From positions 177,964 to 241,963 of the forward strand of contig JAFWNG010000040.1 of NCBI GenBank assembly GCA_017510405.1: DNA of 64,000 nucleotides. Reading direction: 5' to 3'. Within the stretch, counting starts at the first letter, position 1. Each line of letters starts with the position of its first letter. The stretch is from Solobacterium sp. GTDB lineage: Bacteria > Bacillota_I > Bacilli_A > Erysipelotrichales > Erysipelotrichaceae. The notes under the pieces are model-generated. The model was not told the origin of the DNA, made no database searches, and saw nothing but the letters and a program-made list of their open reading frames with translations. Shown here one piece after another: positions 8,403-17,182 of the stretch. Made by a program: the position numbers and the translations under genes.

Positions 8403-9512
8403 TCAGCGTTTCGGACTTATTCCGATGATCTGATACAGGATATCGTCACCGAGCTGACTGCGTATATCCCGGATCTTCTCCGCCATACAGGCAGGGAAGT
8501 CCTGGTCCCAGCAGCCGATCCATCCCAGTTTTGCAAGGGGAAGAAAGACCGATTCACAGGCCGCAAGCTCTTTTTCCAGAGCGAGCCCTGCCTGCGGCGA
8601 GGTCTCTTTTTTTATTTCCCGGGTAAGCCGGTTGTGCTTGTGCAGCTCTGTTTCCATCATATAGGTATGGATGGTGCCGTACATGGACAGCTGCTGCGGC
8701 GTGATACTGCGGTCGGAAAGACCGGCAAGTTCGCATACCGTGCGTACAAGGTGATGAATGGAATGGTACGTATACGGACGGTGGCGGGATGTCATGAAGA
8801 ACGGACGCGTGTCATTGTTTCGGCCGATATCAGGAATATAATCCATAATGATCTTGGCAGACTCGTCGAAGAAACGGAATGATGCCCGTGATTCCCAGGT
8901 GACCACGCCGGCCGCCGATTCGCTCTTCTTTTTCAGATTCCGGTTCTTGTGGGGCTCCCTGCTGCGGAGAAGACCTTCGCTGAATGTGACGGACAGAACA
9001 CCGCCGCTCATGCGGAAATCCCGGATCGAAAGAGAACAGATATGCCGCGGCAGAAAGCCGTTCAGGATCATAAGTTCCATGATGAGCTGTTCCGCTTTGG
9101 ACAGCTGCGGCAGAACGTTCAGGATCTTCCGGACATGTTCCGGCGACAGGAAATCCTTTCTGCTGTAGACGGAGCGGGTACGTACTTCTTTTTTCAGAAT
9201 GCCGCGGAACGGATTCCGGTAGTCCGGGAATACGCTGCGGGCTTTCTCCATATGCATTCCGATGCTGCGAAGAGTTGCCTCATAGCGGTGAACGGTATTG
9301 ACAGAAAGACCGCTTTCTTCTTCAAGATAGCGGAAATACTCCACAGCGTCGCTGTGCGTCATAGTAAGAATGGAATATCTGTGGTTCTGGTGGGCATGGA
9401 GGCGTTCAACAACTTTTCGATAATCATTTTTTGTGGAAGGACTCACGTTAAGATCCCCTGTGATCGCTTCCCACTGCACTTCACTCAAACCATTTGGTGC
9501 TTTAGCAGTCAT
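8403..9512 (-). CDS. Tyrosine-recombinase-like protein lacking catalytic residues
   Basis: 369 residues. The N-terminal half looks like a phage-integrase SAM-like core-binding domain (SPSTKNDYRKVVERL, LSVNTVHRYEATLRSIGMHM). The C-terminal half follows the recombinase fold outline (LSPEHVRKIL, LIMELMILNGFLPRHICSLSIRDF, HSIHHLVRTVCELAGL). Where active enzymes have the first catalytic Arg (GLRISEL), this has GFLPRHI, and where they have HxLRH it has TPQQLSMYG. It is therefore probably a DNA-binding derivative, not an active integrase. ATG 9512 has a GGGGAG site; an in-frame extension to 9650 lacks support. No inverted repeats or other mobile genes surround it. Confidence 0.75.
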   Translation of the reverse strand: MTAKAPNGLSEVQWEAITGDLNVSPSTKNDYRKVVERLHAHQNHRYSILTMTHSDAVEYFRYLEEESGLSVNTVHRYEATLRSIGMHMEKARSVFPDYRNPFRGILKKEVRTRSVYSRKDFLSPEHVRKILNVLPQLSKAEQLIMELMILNGFLPRHICSLSIRDFRMSGGVLSVTFSEGLLRSREPHKNRNLKKKSESAAGVVTWESRASFRFFDESAKIIMDYIPDIGRNNDTRPFFMTSRHRPYTYHSIHHLVRTVCELAGLSDRSITPQQLSMYGTIHTYMMETELHKHNRLTREIKKETSPQAGLALEKELAACESVFLPLAKLGWIGCWDQDFPACMAEKIRDIRSQLGDDILYQIIGISPKR

Positions 9513-9832
9513 ATTTCTCCCCTTGGTTTTCTTCAATGATATAGAATTTTTTCGGTTATTTCCACAATACCTTAATGATACAGTGTCAAAAAATACCCAT
9601 ATGTAAAAACGTCGTAAAATAGGTGACTCTTCTTTCACATATTTTTCCATAATTCTACGATAATTCCGTGATACATACCTGATATCTTAAAAGTGCAGAT
9701 AAGTTCTGCCCCTGAATGATGCTCCCCCTTAGCAGTCAGTCAGAGATTCTATCCCCTTAAATCAAATACAGAGAAAGGTTCCGAAAGGAGCCTTTTCTCG
9801 TCATGCAGGAAGAGAACGATTATAATATGGTC
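9513..9832. other. Divergent intergenic region, about 320 bases
   Basis: No gene is supported here. The left part is AT-rich and has TTGACA in minus orientation (reverse complement of tgtcaa near 9585), a possible -35 for the recombinase-like gene. A GAGAAAGG...CCTTTTCTC hairpin spans about 9771-9799. TATAAT at 9821-9826 precedes the AEC transporter start by 6 bases. Confidence 0.5.
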
Positions 9833-10750
9833 ATGGACTTTACCAAATTATTTACTCTGCAGTTTGTGATGTTTGCGGAACTGATGCTGGGCTATGCGCT
9901 GTGCCGCATGAATATACTGAAGCCGCAGGAACGCGGCGTTCTGTCACGCCTTGTGATCCATCTTCTTCTGCCGTGCAGTATCATTCACGCTTTCCGGGTG
10001 GAACTGACGCAGGAGCTCCTCAGCAACTTTGCCGAGATCTTTATCATTTCCTGCGGCGTGCAGATCCTGTGCACATTCCTTGCCCATACGCTGTATAACA
10101 GGGTGCCCGCGGAAAAGCGGAAAATACTGCAGTATGCGACGGTATGCTCCAATGCCGGGTTCCTTGGGAATGCCGTGGCGGACGGCGTATACGGTTCCAT
10201 GGGACTGTTGTATGCGCAGATCTATCTGATCCCGCTGCGGATCGTCATGTGGACGGCGGGTGTTTCCTACTTTGCCGAAAGCAGCGACAGAAAGGGAATG
10301 ATCCGCAGTATCGTCACGCATCCATGCATTATCGCTGTCTTCGTCGGCATCCTGCGCATTGTCTTCCAGATCCCGGTGCCGGCTGCGGCGGAAAGCCTGC
10401 TGTCTGTGCTGGGCGCGTGCGCGACGCCGCTGATCATGATCTTCCTGGGAATGATCCTGGCGGAGGCAGGCTTCGGCAATATGCTGGAGAAGACCAATGT
10501 CATCTTCAGCGTGATCCGCCTCGTACTGATCCCGGCAGCGGTATGGCTGGTATGCCGGCTGTTCCATGCGGATACGATGATCACCGGGCTTTCGGTGCTT
10601 CTGGCAGCGATGCCTGCCGGTACGACAACGGCTGTTCTGGCCGAGCAGTATCACGCGGACGAAGAGTTCGCTGCCAACTGCGTTATTCTGACTACACTAT
10701 TATCGATCGGACTTCTGCCGGTATGGGTATGGCTGGTGGAAACACTGTAA
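9833..10750 (+). CDS. AEC-family (auxin efflux carrier type) transporter
   Basis: 305 residues from ATG 9833, with about ten hydrophobic segments in the 5+5 layout of the AEC family. Typical elements are GYALCRMNILKP at the first turn, VIHLLLPCSIIHAF, SNAGFLGNAVADGVYG in the broken-helix region and MPAGTTTAVLAEQY near the end. Bacterial members export or exchange organic acids such as malate or malonate; the substrate cannot be told here. In-frame ATGs at 9803 and 9827 would lengthen it, but TATAAT at 9821-9826 argues for 9833. The next gene follows after 12 bases with its own AAGGAGG site. Confidence 0.88.
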   Translation: MDFTKLFTLQFVMFAELMLGYALCRMNILKPQERGVLSRLVIHLLLPCSIIHAFRVELTQELLSNFAEIFIISCGVQILCTFLAHTLYNRVPAEKRKILQYATVCSNAGFLGNAVADGVYGSMGLLYAQIYLIPLRIVMWTAGVSYFAESSDRKGMIRSIVTHPCIIAVFVGILRIVFQIPVPAAAESLLSVLGACATPLIMIFLGMILAEAGFGNMLEKTNVIFSVIRLVLIPAAVWLVCRLFHADTMITGLSVLLAAMPAGTTTAVLAEQYHADEEFAANCVILTTLLSIGLLPVWVWLVETL

Positions 10751-10762
10751 GGAGGATAGTCT

Positions 10763-11206
10763 ATGCCTTATCTTGTACGTCCTTCAAGGGAAGAGATGCA
10801 GTATCTGAAAAAACTGCACAAAGGAAAAAACTACACCGAAGACATGCTTTCAAAATTATATGAATGCCGGATCGGGAAAGAAGATGAAAGAAATATGTAC
10901 CGGCTGGTCTACTGCACCGGGTGCGAGGATTTCGTCGGTGAATGCGCCATCTGGGAAAATGAAGACCGGCACGAAGTACTGCTGTATATCCAGCCGTCCC
11001 TGCGGCGGAGCGGCTATGGGACAGCCGTGCTGGAAATGCTGCAGAAAGAAGCGGCGGACCGCGGCATAAAGACGCTGTATATCCATGCGCCGGAAGACGA
11101 GGAAACGCTTCGCTTTGTCCGCGGCAGAGGCTTTCAGCCGGTGGATGAGCAGATCTGGAAGATCGACTGGGAAGAGAAAGAGACACAGCAGGGAAGCGGA
11201 CGATGA
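10763..11206 (+). CDS. GNAT-family N-acetyltransferase
   Basis: 147 residues, a typical GNAT length. Motif A (VLLYIQPSLRRSGYGTAVLEMLQKEA) has the RRSGYG acetyl-CoA pyrophosphate loop, and motif B (GIKTLYIHAPEDEETLRFVRGRGFQPVD) follows. The substrate is unknown. An AGGAGG site precedes the start, and the stop overlaps the downstream kinase-like gene by 4 bases (ATGA). Confidence 0.85.
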   Translation: MPYLVRPSREEMQYLKKLHKGKNYTEDMLSKLYECRIGKEDERNMYRLVYCTGCEDFVGECAIWENEDRHEVLLYIQPSLRRSGYGTAVLEMLQKEAADRGIKTLYIHAPEDEETLRFVRGRGFQPVDEQIWKIDWEEKETQQGSGR

Positions 11207-11769
11207 CGGAAACAGAACGACTGCTGAAGCAGATCCGGGAAGCCGAAGGACCGCTGCGCATCGCCGTCGACGGCCGCTGTGCTTCGGGAAAAAGCACGTT
11301 TGCCGCGCGCCTTGCGGAGATGACCGGTGCCGATGTGCTGCATATGGACGACTTTTTTCTGCGTCCGGAACAGCGCAGTGAAGAACGCTACCGCACGCCG
11401 GGCGGAAACGTGGATCATGAGCGCTTTCTCGAACAGGTGCTTGTGCCGCTGTCTGAAGGAAGGGAATATACCTATCAGCCGTTTGACTGCCGGATCATGG
11501 AACTGGGGACAGCGGAAGTGCGCCGTCCTTCCCGCATAACGATCACCGAGGGAAGCTACAGTCTCCATCCGCTGCTGAAGGACTATTACGATATAAAGGT
11601 ATTCCTGACGGTACAGCAGGAAACGCAGATCGAACGGATCCGGAAGCGCAATCCGGACAAAGTGCAGCGGTTTATCCGGGAATGGATCCCGTACGAGGAA
11701 CTGTACTTCCGTGAATTCGATACGGAGAACCAGGCGGATATCGTGATCGATACGACAGATTTATTCTGA
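11203..11769 (+). CDS. Uridine-kinase-like P-loop phosphotransferase
   Basis: 188 residues with a P-loop (DGRCASGKST, about residues 23-32) and a MDDFFLRPEQR segment as in uridine kinase/phosphoribulokinase-type enzymes. VDHERFLEQVLVPL, ITEGSYSLHPLL (the Walker-B-like strand) and a basic lid (ERIRKRNPDKVQRFIREW) complete the fold. Many Firmicutes carry such short relatives with unknown substrate. It is coupled to the GNAT gene by an ATGA overlap. Confidence 0.8.
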   Translation: MTETERLLKQIREAEGPLRIAVDGRCASGKSTFAARLAEMTGADVLHMDDFFLRPEQRSEERYRTPGGNVDHERFLEQVLVPLSEGREYTYQPFDCRIMELGTAEVRRPSRITITEGSYSLHPLLKDYYDIKVFLTVQQETQIERIRKRNPDKVQRFIREWIPYEELYFREFDTENQADIVIDTTDLF

Positions 11770-11836
11770 AAGCGGTATCATTTTTGCAGGTTCATAGTGT
11801 ATCATGAGATTACGAGAATAATTTCAGGAGGTAAGT

Positions 11837-12355
11837 ATGGCAAAACTGCCCGCATGTCCGATCTGCGGATCAAAAGATGTATCGAGAATTGAAGGATTTT
11901 ATCACTGCAACGCCTGCAGAAGTGATTTCGGAAGAAAACCTGTCGCTGACAACGGCAAACCTCTGATCGATGAGATCATTGGTCTGCGCTATCGTGACGG
12001 CGACCTCATCCAGGGATCCCTGCGTGCGCGCTTTGCGGCAGAAGAAGGATGCTGCCTGTACGAGGTCTACTCCACATATACCGGTGAGATCAAAAAGGTG
12101 GCTCATGTACTGAGTCTGGAAGAATGGAAGGAAGTCAAGCGTGTTCTTCTGGAAGAACTGTATGTCTATGACTGGGATAAGTATTACATTCCGCCGAATG
12201 ACGGCAGAGAAGTCGATCAGTTCAAAGGCTGGGAACTGTCTCTGGAAGTCAGTCCGGATGAAGTATATACCAGCGGCGGCTTCGGTGAATATCCGGTCTA
12301 TTTCAAGGGATTCCTCAAACTGATGGATCCGCTTCTGTCGGTTCTGAAAGGCTGA
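11837..12355 (+). CDS. Zinc-ribbon protein of unknown function
   Basis: 172 residues. A four-cysteine ribbon lies at the N-terminus (CPICGSKDVSRIEGFYHCNACRSDFG, Cys near 7, 10, 24 and 27). The remaining ~140 residues are an alpha/beta region rich in aromatic residues that I do not recognise. An AGGAGG site is 7 bases before the ATG, and a strong terminator follows at 12366, so it is monocistronic. Confidence 0.75.
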   Translation: MAKLPACPICGSKDVSRIEGFYHCNACRSDFGRKPVADNGKPLIDEIIGLRYRDGDLIQGSLRARFAAEEGCCLYEVYSTYTGEIKKVAHVLSLEEWKEVKRVLLEELYVYDWDKYYIPPNDGREVDQFKGWELSLEVSPDEVYTSGGFGEYPVYFKGFLKLMDPLLSVLKG

Positions 12356-12365
12356 GCAGCAACCT

Positions 12366-12392
12366 GCGGCACTTTTGTGCCGCTTTTGTTTT
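12366..12392 (+). terminator. Intrinsic terminator
   Basis: GCGGCAC (12366-12372), TTTT loop, GTGCCGC (12377-12383), then TTTTGTTTT. Confidence 0.9.
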
Positions 12393-12442
12393 CGATGCAG
12401 AGAAGCGGTCGGAAAAGTGCGTTTTGTGTTTCCCGTTTCCAG

Positions 12443-12451
12443 TGCTACAAT
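12443..12451 (+). promoter_or_regulatory. Extended -10 promoter for trkA-trkH
   Basis: TGCTACAAT reads as an extended -10 element. A poor -35 (TTTGTG) sits about 17 bases upstream. The trkA start is 37 bases downstream. Confidence 0.55.
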
Positions 12452-12487
12452 ATAGAACAGCTATCCTGATTATTACTGGGGGTATAT

Positions 12488-13849
12488 ATGAAGATATTGA
12501 TTGCGGGTGCGGGAAAAGTAGGCACTTCGCTTACAGAACAGCTTTCTCTGGAAGGCTATGATATTACGATCATCGACATGAAGGCAAAGCGCCTGGAAAT
12601 GATCATGGAAACATACGATGTCATCACGATGGAAGGAAACAGCGCTGCCAGCAATGTGCTGAAAGAAGCGGGCGTCATGGACGCGGATCTGTTCATCGCG
12701 GCGACGTCGCTGGATGAAGTCAATCTGCTGAGCTGCATTACAGCGCATACACTGAATCCGGAGCTCCATACGATCGCGCGTATCCGTGACCCGGAATATG
12801 TGGAACAGGCATATGAGATGCGGGACGCATTCGGCCTGAAGCTGGTCGTCAATCCGGAACGGATGGCTGCCAGTGAGATCGCGCGTCTTCTGAAGTATCC
12901 GGGATTCCTGCAGAGAGAGACATTTGCGAAGGCAAAGGTCGAGATCGTGGAACTCCGCCTCGATAAGAAGAGCCGTCTGAACAACGTACAGGTGAAGAAC
13001 CTGCAGACAGCAGTACGCTGCCAGATCCTGATCTGTGCCGTTCTGCGCAACGGTGAAGCAATCATGCCGGACGGTGATTTCACACTGCGTTCCGGTGACC
13101 GTATCTTCGTTACCGGGGACTCGGAGAATCTCCATTCCCTGCTGCGTGCTCTCGGCATTATCACGATGCCGGTAAACCATGTGCTGGTGGCCGGCGGTTC
13201 CCGGATCAGCTACTACCTGGCGCAGGAACTGAAGAAGAACAATATCTCTGTCAGTATTATTGAGAACGACGAGAAGAAGTGCGAAACGCTCGCGAAGATC
13301 CTGCCGTACGCAACGATCATTCACGGGGACGCCAGTGACCAGAATGTCCTCGAGGAAGAAGAGATCGGCAGCTACAACGGATTTGTTTCCATGACCGGTC
13401 TGGATGAGATCAATATGGTCATGTCGCTGTATGCCAACATGGCAGGCGTGCCGCAGATCGTCACAAAGCTCGGCCGCGGTGAAAATATCGCTGTCCTTGA
13501 CCGTCTGGGCATTGGTTCCGCGGTATGTCCGAAAGAACTGTGCACGATGCACATCGTCCGCTATGTCCGGGCTATGCGCAACCAGAAAGGCGCTGCGATC
13601 ACGGTTCATAAGATCGCGGACGGTCAGGTCGAGGCAATGGAGTTCACGGTCGATGAGAACACCGCGCATATCGGCGAACCGCTGAAGGATATCGCGATCC
13701 GCAAGAATATCCTGATCGCGTCGGTAAGCCACGGTTCCACGGCGGAGATCCCGCACGGCAATACGGCATTCCATGAGGGAGATACGATCATTGTTCTGGC
13801 ATCGGCGAAATCTGCCATTAATACGATCAATGACATCTTTGAGGAATAA
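12488..13849 (+). CDS. trkA: Trk potassium uptake regulator TrkA
   Basis: 453 residues built as two RCK repeats. Each begins with a Rossmann nucleotide-binding strand (MKILIAGAGKVGTSL at residue 1 and HVLVAGGSRISYYLAQEL near 230) and ends with an RCK_C lobe. The second dinucleotide loop is GGSRIS rather than GxGxxG, as often in the second half of TrkA. TrkA is the cytoplasmic gating ring that binds NAD(H) or ATP on TrkH. A GGGGG site precedes the ATG. trkH follows after 3 bases. Confidence 0.96.
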   Translation: MKILIAGAGKVGTSLTEQLSLEGYDITIIDMKAKRLEMIMETYDVITMEGNSAASNVLKEAGVMDADLFIAATSLDEVNLLSCITAHTLNPELHTIARIRDPEYVEQAYEMRDAFGLKLVVNPERMAASEIARLLKYPGFLQRETFAKAKVEIVELRLDKKSRLNNVQVKNLQTAVRCQILICAVLRNGEAIMPDGDFTLRSGDRIFVTGDSENLHSLLRALGIITMPVNHVLVAGGSRISYYLAQELKKNNISVSIIENDEKKCETLAKILPYATIIHGDASDQNVLEEEEIGSYNGFVSMTGLDEINMVMSLYANMAGVPQIVTKLGRGENIAVLDRLGIGSAVCPKELCTMHIVRYVRAMRNQKGAAITVHKIADGQVEAMEFTVDENTAHIGEPLKDIAIRKNILIASVSHGSTAEIPHGNTAFHEGDTIIVLASAKSAINTINDIFEE

Positions 13850-13852
13850 TGT

Positions 13853-15310
13853 ATGAACTATAGGATGATATTGCGTATTCTCTCGTATATTCTGCTGATC
13901 GAAGCGGTCCTGATGATACCGGGAACGCTGATCAGTGTGTTTTTGCGCGAGACAGCTGCTGTGCACGGCTTCATTAATGCTCTGATCATTATTCTTGCCG
14001 TCAGCGCAGTGCTCTGGCTGATCGGCAGAAAAGCAAAGGGAAGCTTCCAGGCGCGGGAAGGACTGGTAACGACCGGTCTGACATGGATCATCATGAGTGC
14101 TCTGGGATGTCTTCCGTTCTGGTTCTCCAAAGAAATACCAAGTTATATCGACTGTATATTTGAGATGGCATCGGGATTTACGACGACCGGTTCCTCCATC
14201 CTGACAAGTGTGGAAGCGATGTCGAAGGGACTGCTCTTCTGGCGCAGCTTCAGCCACTGGGTAGGCGGTATGGGCGTACTGGTATTCCTTCTTGCGATCG
14301 TTCCGCTGGGAGGCAAGAACCAGGGATTCACCCTGCATATCCTGCGGGCGGAAAGCCCGGGTCCTTCTGTCGGCAAAATGACGCCGCGTATGAAGGAGAC
14401 TGCCAAGATCCTGTATCTGATCTATGTTGTCCTCACGATCCTGGACTTCGTGTTCCTGTATGCCGGAGGAATGCCGCTGTTTGACGCGGCGTGCACGGCT
14501 TTCGGTACAGCGGGTACCGGCGGATTCGGTGTCCGGAACGACTCTCTGGCATCGTACAGTCCGTATCTGCAGAATGTGACGACCGTATTCATGTTCCTGT
14601 TCTCGGTGAACTTCTCGATCTACTATCTGATCATCCTGAGAAAGTTCAAGGAAGCGTTCGGGGATGAAGAATTCCGCATGTTCTGGTTCATGGTCTTCGT
14701 ATGCGTGGGACTGATCTTCTGGAATGTCCGTTCGTATTACGTGACAGCCGGCGAAACACTGCGGCACAGTGCGTTCACGGTGGCAACGGTCATCTCGACC
14801 TCGGGATTTGCAACGACGGACTTCGATCTGTGGCCGTCCTTTGCCAAGACGATCCTGATGTTCCTGATGATGGTCGGCGCGTGCGCAGGCAGTACGGGCG
14901 GCGGTATGAAGCAGATCCGTCTGCTGCTCCTGTTCAAGGGACTGCGCAGAAATATCCACAAATCCCTGCATCCTTCGGAAGTCAATGTCGTACGCGTGAA
15001 CAACCGGCCGATCGATATCAACGTCCTGCATACGACGCATACCTATCTGATCGCCTATGTATTCATTATCATACTGAGCGTACTGATCATATCGCTGGAC
15101 GGCTTCTCGTTCGAAACGAACTTCTCAGCTGTCATGGCGACCTTCAACAACATCGGTCCGGGCTTCGATGCCGTCGGCGCCACATGCAACTTTTCCGCTT
15201 ACAGCAATATATCCAAACTGGTGCTGACCGCGGACATGCTGGCAGGACGACTGGAGATCTACCCGATCCTGATCCTGCTCTCCGGGAGCACCTGGAAAAA
15301 TGCACGCTGA
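13853..15310 (+). CDS. trkH: Trk potassium channel subunit TrkH
   Basis: 485 residues, a polytopic membrane protein of the TrkH/KtrB superfamily. The four pore-loop regions are recognisable (SGFTTTGSS, GTAGTGGFG, TSGFATTDF, NNIGPGFD), together with HWVGGMGVLVF and GACAGSTGGGMKQIR. It ends in the usual LEIYPILILLSGSTWK. With TrkA upstream it forms a potassium uptake system. Confidence 0.96.
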   Translation: MNYRMILRILSYILLIEAVLMIPGTLISVFLRETAAVHGFINALIIILAVSAVLWLIGRKAKGSFQAREGLVTTGLTWIIMSALGCLPFWFSKEIPSYIDCIFEMASGFTTTGSSILTSVEAMSKGLLFWRSFSHWVGGMGVLVFLLAIVPLGGKNQGFTLHILRAESPGPSVGKMTPRMKETAKILYLIYVVLTILDFVFLYAGGMPLFDAACTAFGTAGTGGFGVRNDSLASYSPYLQNVTTVFMFLFSVNFSIYYLIILRKFKEAFGDEEFRMFWFMVFVCVGLIFWNVRSYYVTAGETLRHSAFTVATVISTSGFATTDFDLWPSFAKTILMFLMMVGACAGSTGGGMKQIRLLLLFKGLRRNIHKSLHPSEVNVVRVNNRPIDINVLHTTHTYLIAYVFIIILSVLIISLDGFSFETNFSAVMATFNNIGPGFDAVGATCNFSAYSNISKLVLTADMLAGRLEIYPILILLSGSTWKNAR

Positions 15311-15340
15311 CAGCAGTCTTATGACTGCTGTTTTCGTTTA
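15311..15340 (+). terminator. Intrinsic terminator after trkH
   Basis: CAGCAGTC (15311-15318), loop TTAT, GACTGCTG (15323-15330), then TTTTCGTTT. A TACAAT box at 15349-15354 for the next gene follows directly. Confidence 0.9.
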
Positions 15341-15374
15341 TTATCCGCTACAATAAAACAGGGAGGCTGTGAAT

Positions 15375-16394
15375 ATGGCAAAAATACTCATACTGCATAC
15401 CGGCGGTACGATCGGAATGACAAGAACAGAGGCGGGCTACCGTCCGGATGGTGAATACTTCCGCCAGGCAGTCTTTCATATGGATTCCCTGAAGGCAAAA
15501 GGCATGCCGGAGTGGGATTTCCTGGAGACAGATCCGCTGCTGGATTCCAGCCTCATGACCGTCGCAGAGTGGAATACCATCGGACAGGTCATAGCGGACC
15601 GCTACAGTCAGTATGACGGCTTTGTGATCCTGCACGGCACGGATACGATGGCATATACGGCTTCCGCGCTGTCCTTCATGCTGAAAGGACTGAATAAACC
15701 GGTGATCCTGACCGGATCACAGATCCCGTTATGCGAGACGCGCAGTGACGGCAGAGATAATCTGATCACTTCCATGATCATTGCCGGGGCCGGCAAGGTG
15801 AGGGAAGTATGCATCTATTTCGGCGGCCTGCTGCTGCGGGGAAACCGTGCTACGAAGTATTCCGCGGACGGCATGCAGGCATTTGTATCGCCGAACTATC
15901 CGCCGCTTGCCACGGCAGGCATATCGATCCAGTACAATGACAGCGCGCTGCTGCACCGGCGCAGCGACCGGTTCGAGATGCGTGCGTTCGCCAATGTGCC
16001 GATCGGCGTCATCAAGGTATTCCCGGGCATCCGCTTTGAACTGTTTGAATCGGTCCTGACCGGAAAACTGCGGGGCGTGGTGATCGAAACGTTCGGCTCC
16101 GGCAATATTCCCGACGTGGGCGGAAAACTGCTTCCGCTGCTGGAAAAAGCACGGGCGAACGGCACTGTCATCACCGTCTGTTCCCAGTGTCCGCAGGCGA
16201 CCGTGGATATCAACGCGTATGAGACCGGACATATGTTTGTCCAGGCCGGCGCGGTCAGCGGCAGGGATATGACAACAGAAGCGGCAGTCGCGAAGCTGTA
16301 TTATCTGTTCAGCGTATACAGCGATCCGGAACGCATCCACTACAGCATGGAACGGGATATCCGCGGCGAACTGACAGCGAAAGAAGACCTGTAA
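15375..16394 (+). CDS. ansA: Type I (cytoplasmic) L-asparaginase
   Basis: 339 residues. The catalytic Thr motifs are HTGGTIGMT at the N-terminus and LHGTDTMAYTASALSFM in the middle; ILTGSQIPLCETRSDGRDNL and the C-terminal GHMFVQAGAVSGRDMTTEAAVAKLYYL complete the family pattern. It hydrolyses asparagine to aspartate and ammonia. No signal peptide is present, matching the cytoplasmic AnsA type. I chose ATG 15375 (GGGAGG 8 bases upstream) over a GTG two codons earlier. Confidence 0.95.
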   Translation: MAKILILHTGGTIGMTRTEAGYRPDGEYFRQAVFHMDSLKAKGMPEWDFLETDPLLDSSLMTVAEWNTIGQVIADRYSQYDGFVILHGTDTMAYTASALSFMLKGLNKPVILTGSQIPLCETRSDGRDNLITSMIIAGAGKVREVCIYFGGLLLRGNRATKYSADGMQAFVSPNYPPLATAGISIQYNDSALLHRRSDRFEMRAFANVPIGVIKVFPGIRFELFESVLTGKLRGVVIETFGSGNIPDVGGKLLPLLEKARANGTVITVCSQCPQATVDINAYETGHMFVQAGAVSGRDMTTEAAVAKLYYLFSVYSDPERIHYSMERDIRGELTAKEDL

Positions 16395-16413
16395 CAGAAA
16401 AAGGAGCACATAT

Positions 16414-17178
16414 ATGAATCTTGTATTTTTTGATATCGACGGCACCCTGGCGATCCGCCGGGATGTACCGGCAAGCGCGCAGAAAGCACTGCACGATCTG
16501 CGCATGAACGGCAGTATCATCTTTATCTGCACCGGCAGAAGTCTTTCCTATGTGAAGAAGAATTTCTATAAATACGCCAACGGCTACATCTGCTCCAACG
16601 GCCGTTATGCCATGATGGGATGCTGCGAGACACTGTATGATGAAGCTCTGAGCAAAGAACAGGTCGATGAGATCATCCGCCGTCTGGAACCCACGGGATG
16701 CAGCTATGCGTTCTTCACCCAGAATTCCGGACATTTCGCCGGCAGAGAGGAAGATTTTGAGACGATGGCTTCCGCATGGGATCCCGGATTCATGAAGAAG
16801 GGGATCCCGGCAGATATGAAGGCATATAACTTCGATGTCTGCTTCAGCAGCCCCGAAATGTACCAGGCAATTGAAAAGGCGCTGGATGGTCTGTGCATCC
16901 TGAATCCGCACGGACCGCATCCCACAGCCGATGTCACGATCATCGGCGCGGACAAGGGCACTGCGATCCATGCGGTGGCGGAAAAGCTTGGTGTACCGAT
17001 CGAAAATACATATGCGTTCGGCGACGGCCACAATGATCTGTGCATGCTGGAAGCGGTCGGCCATGGCATCGCCATGGGGAATGCCGTACCGGAGCTCAAG
17101 GAGATCGCAGAATTCGTTACGACAAATATTCTCGAGGACGGCGTAAAGAACGGCCTTGCCCATTACGGACTGATCTGA
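16414..17178 (+). CDS. Cof-type HAD-superfamily phosphatase
   Basis: 254 residues. HAD motif I is FFDIDGTLA, motif II is ICTGRS, motif III involves ADKGTAIHAVAEKLG, and motif IV is GDGHNDLCMLE, with a C2-type cap between. Such enzymes dephosphorylate sugar phosphates or cofactors; the substrate is unknown. An AAAGGAG site precedes the start. It is followed at 4 bases by the double histidine phosphatase and then by another HAD phosphatase, a three-gene phosphatase cluster. Confidence 0.9.
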   Translation: MNLVFFDIDGTLAIRRDVPASAQKALHDLRMNGSIIFICTGRSLSYVKKNFYKYANGYICSNGRYAMMGCCETLYDEALSKEQVDEIIRRLEPTGCSYAFFTQNSGHFAGREEDFETMASAWDPGFMKKGIPADMKAYNFDVCFSSPEMYQAIEKALDGLCILNPHGPHPTADVTIIGADKGTAIHAVAEKLGVPIENTYAFGDGHNDLCMLEAVGHGIAMGNAVPELKEIAEFVTTNILEDGVKNGLAHYGLI

Positions 17179-17182
17179 CGCC

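Noticed and set aside
8403..9512. Evidence for a mobile element or prophage
   Set aside because: The catalytic residues are missing, and no att repeats, inverted repeats or phage genes were seen around it.
9513..9650. N-terminal extension of the recombinase-like protein
   Set aside because: ATG 9512 has a strong GGGGAG site, while the extension covers AT-rich promoter-like sequence.
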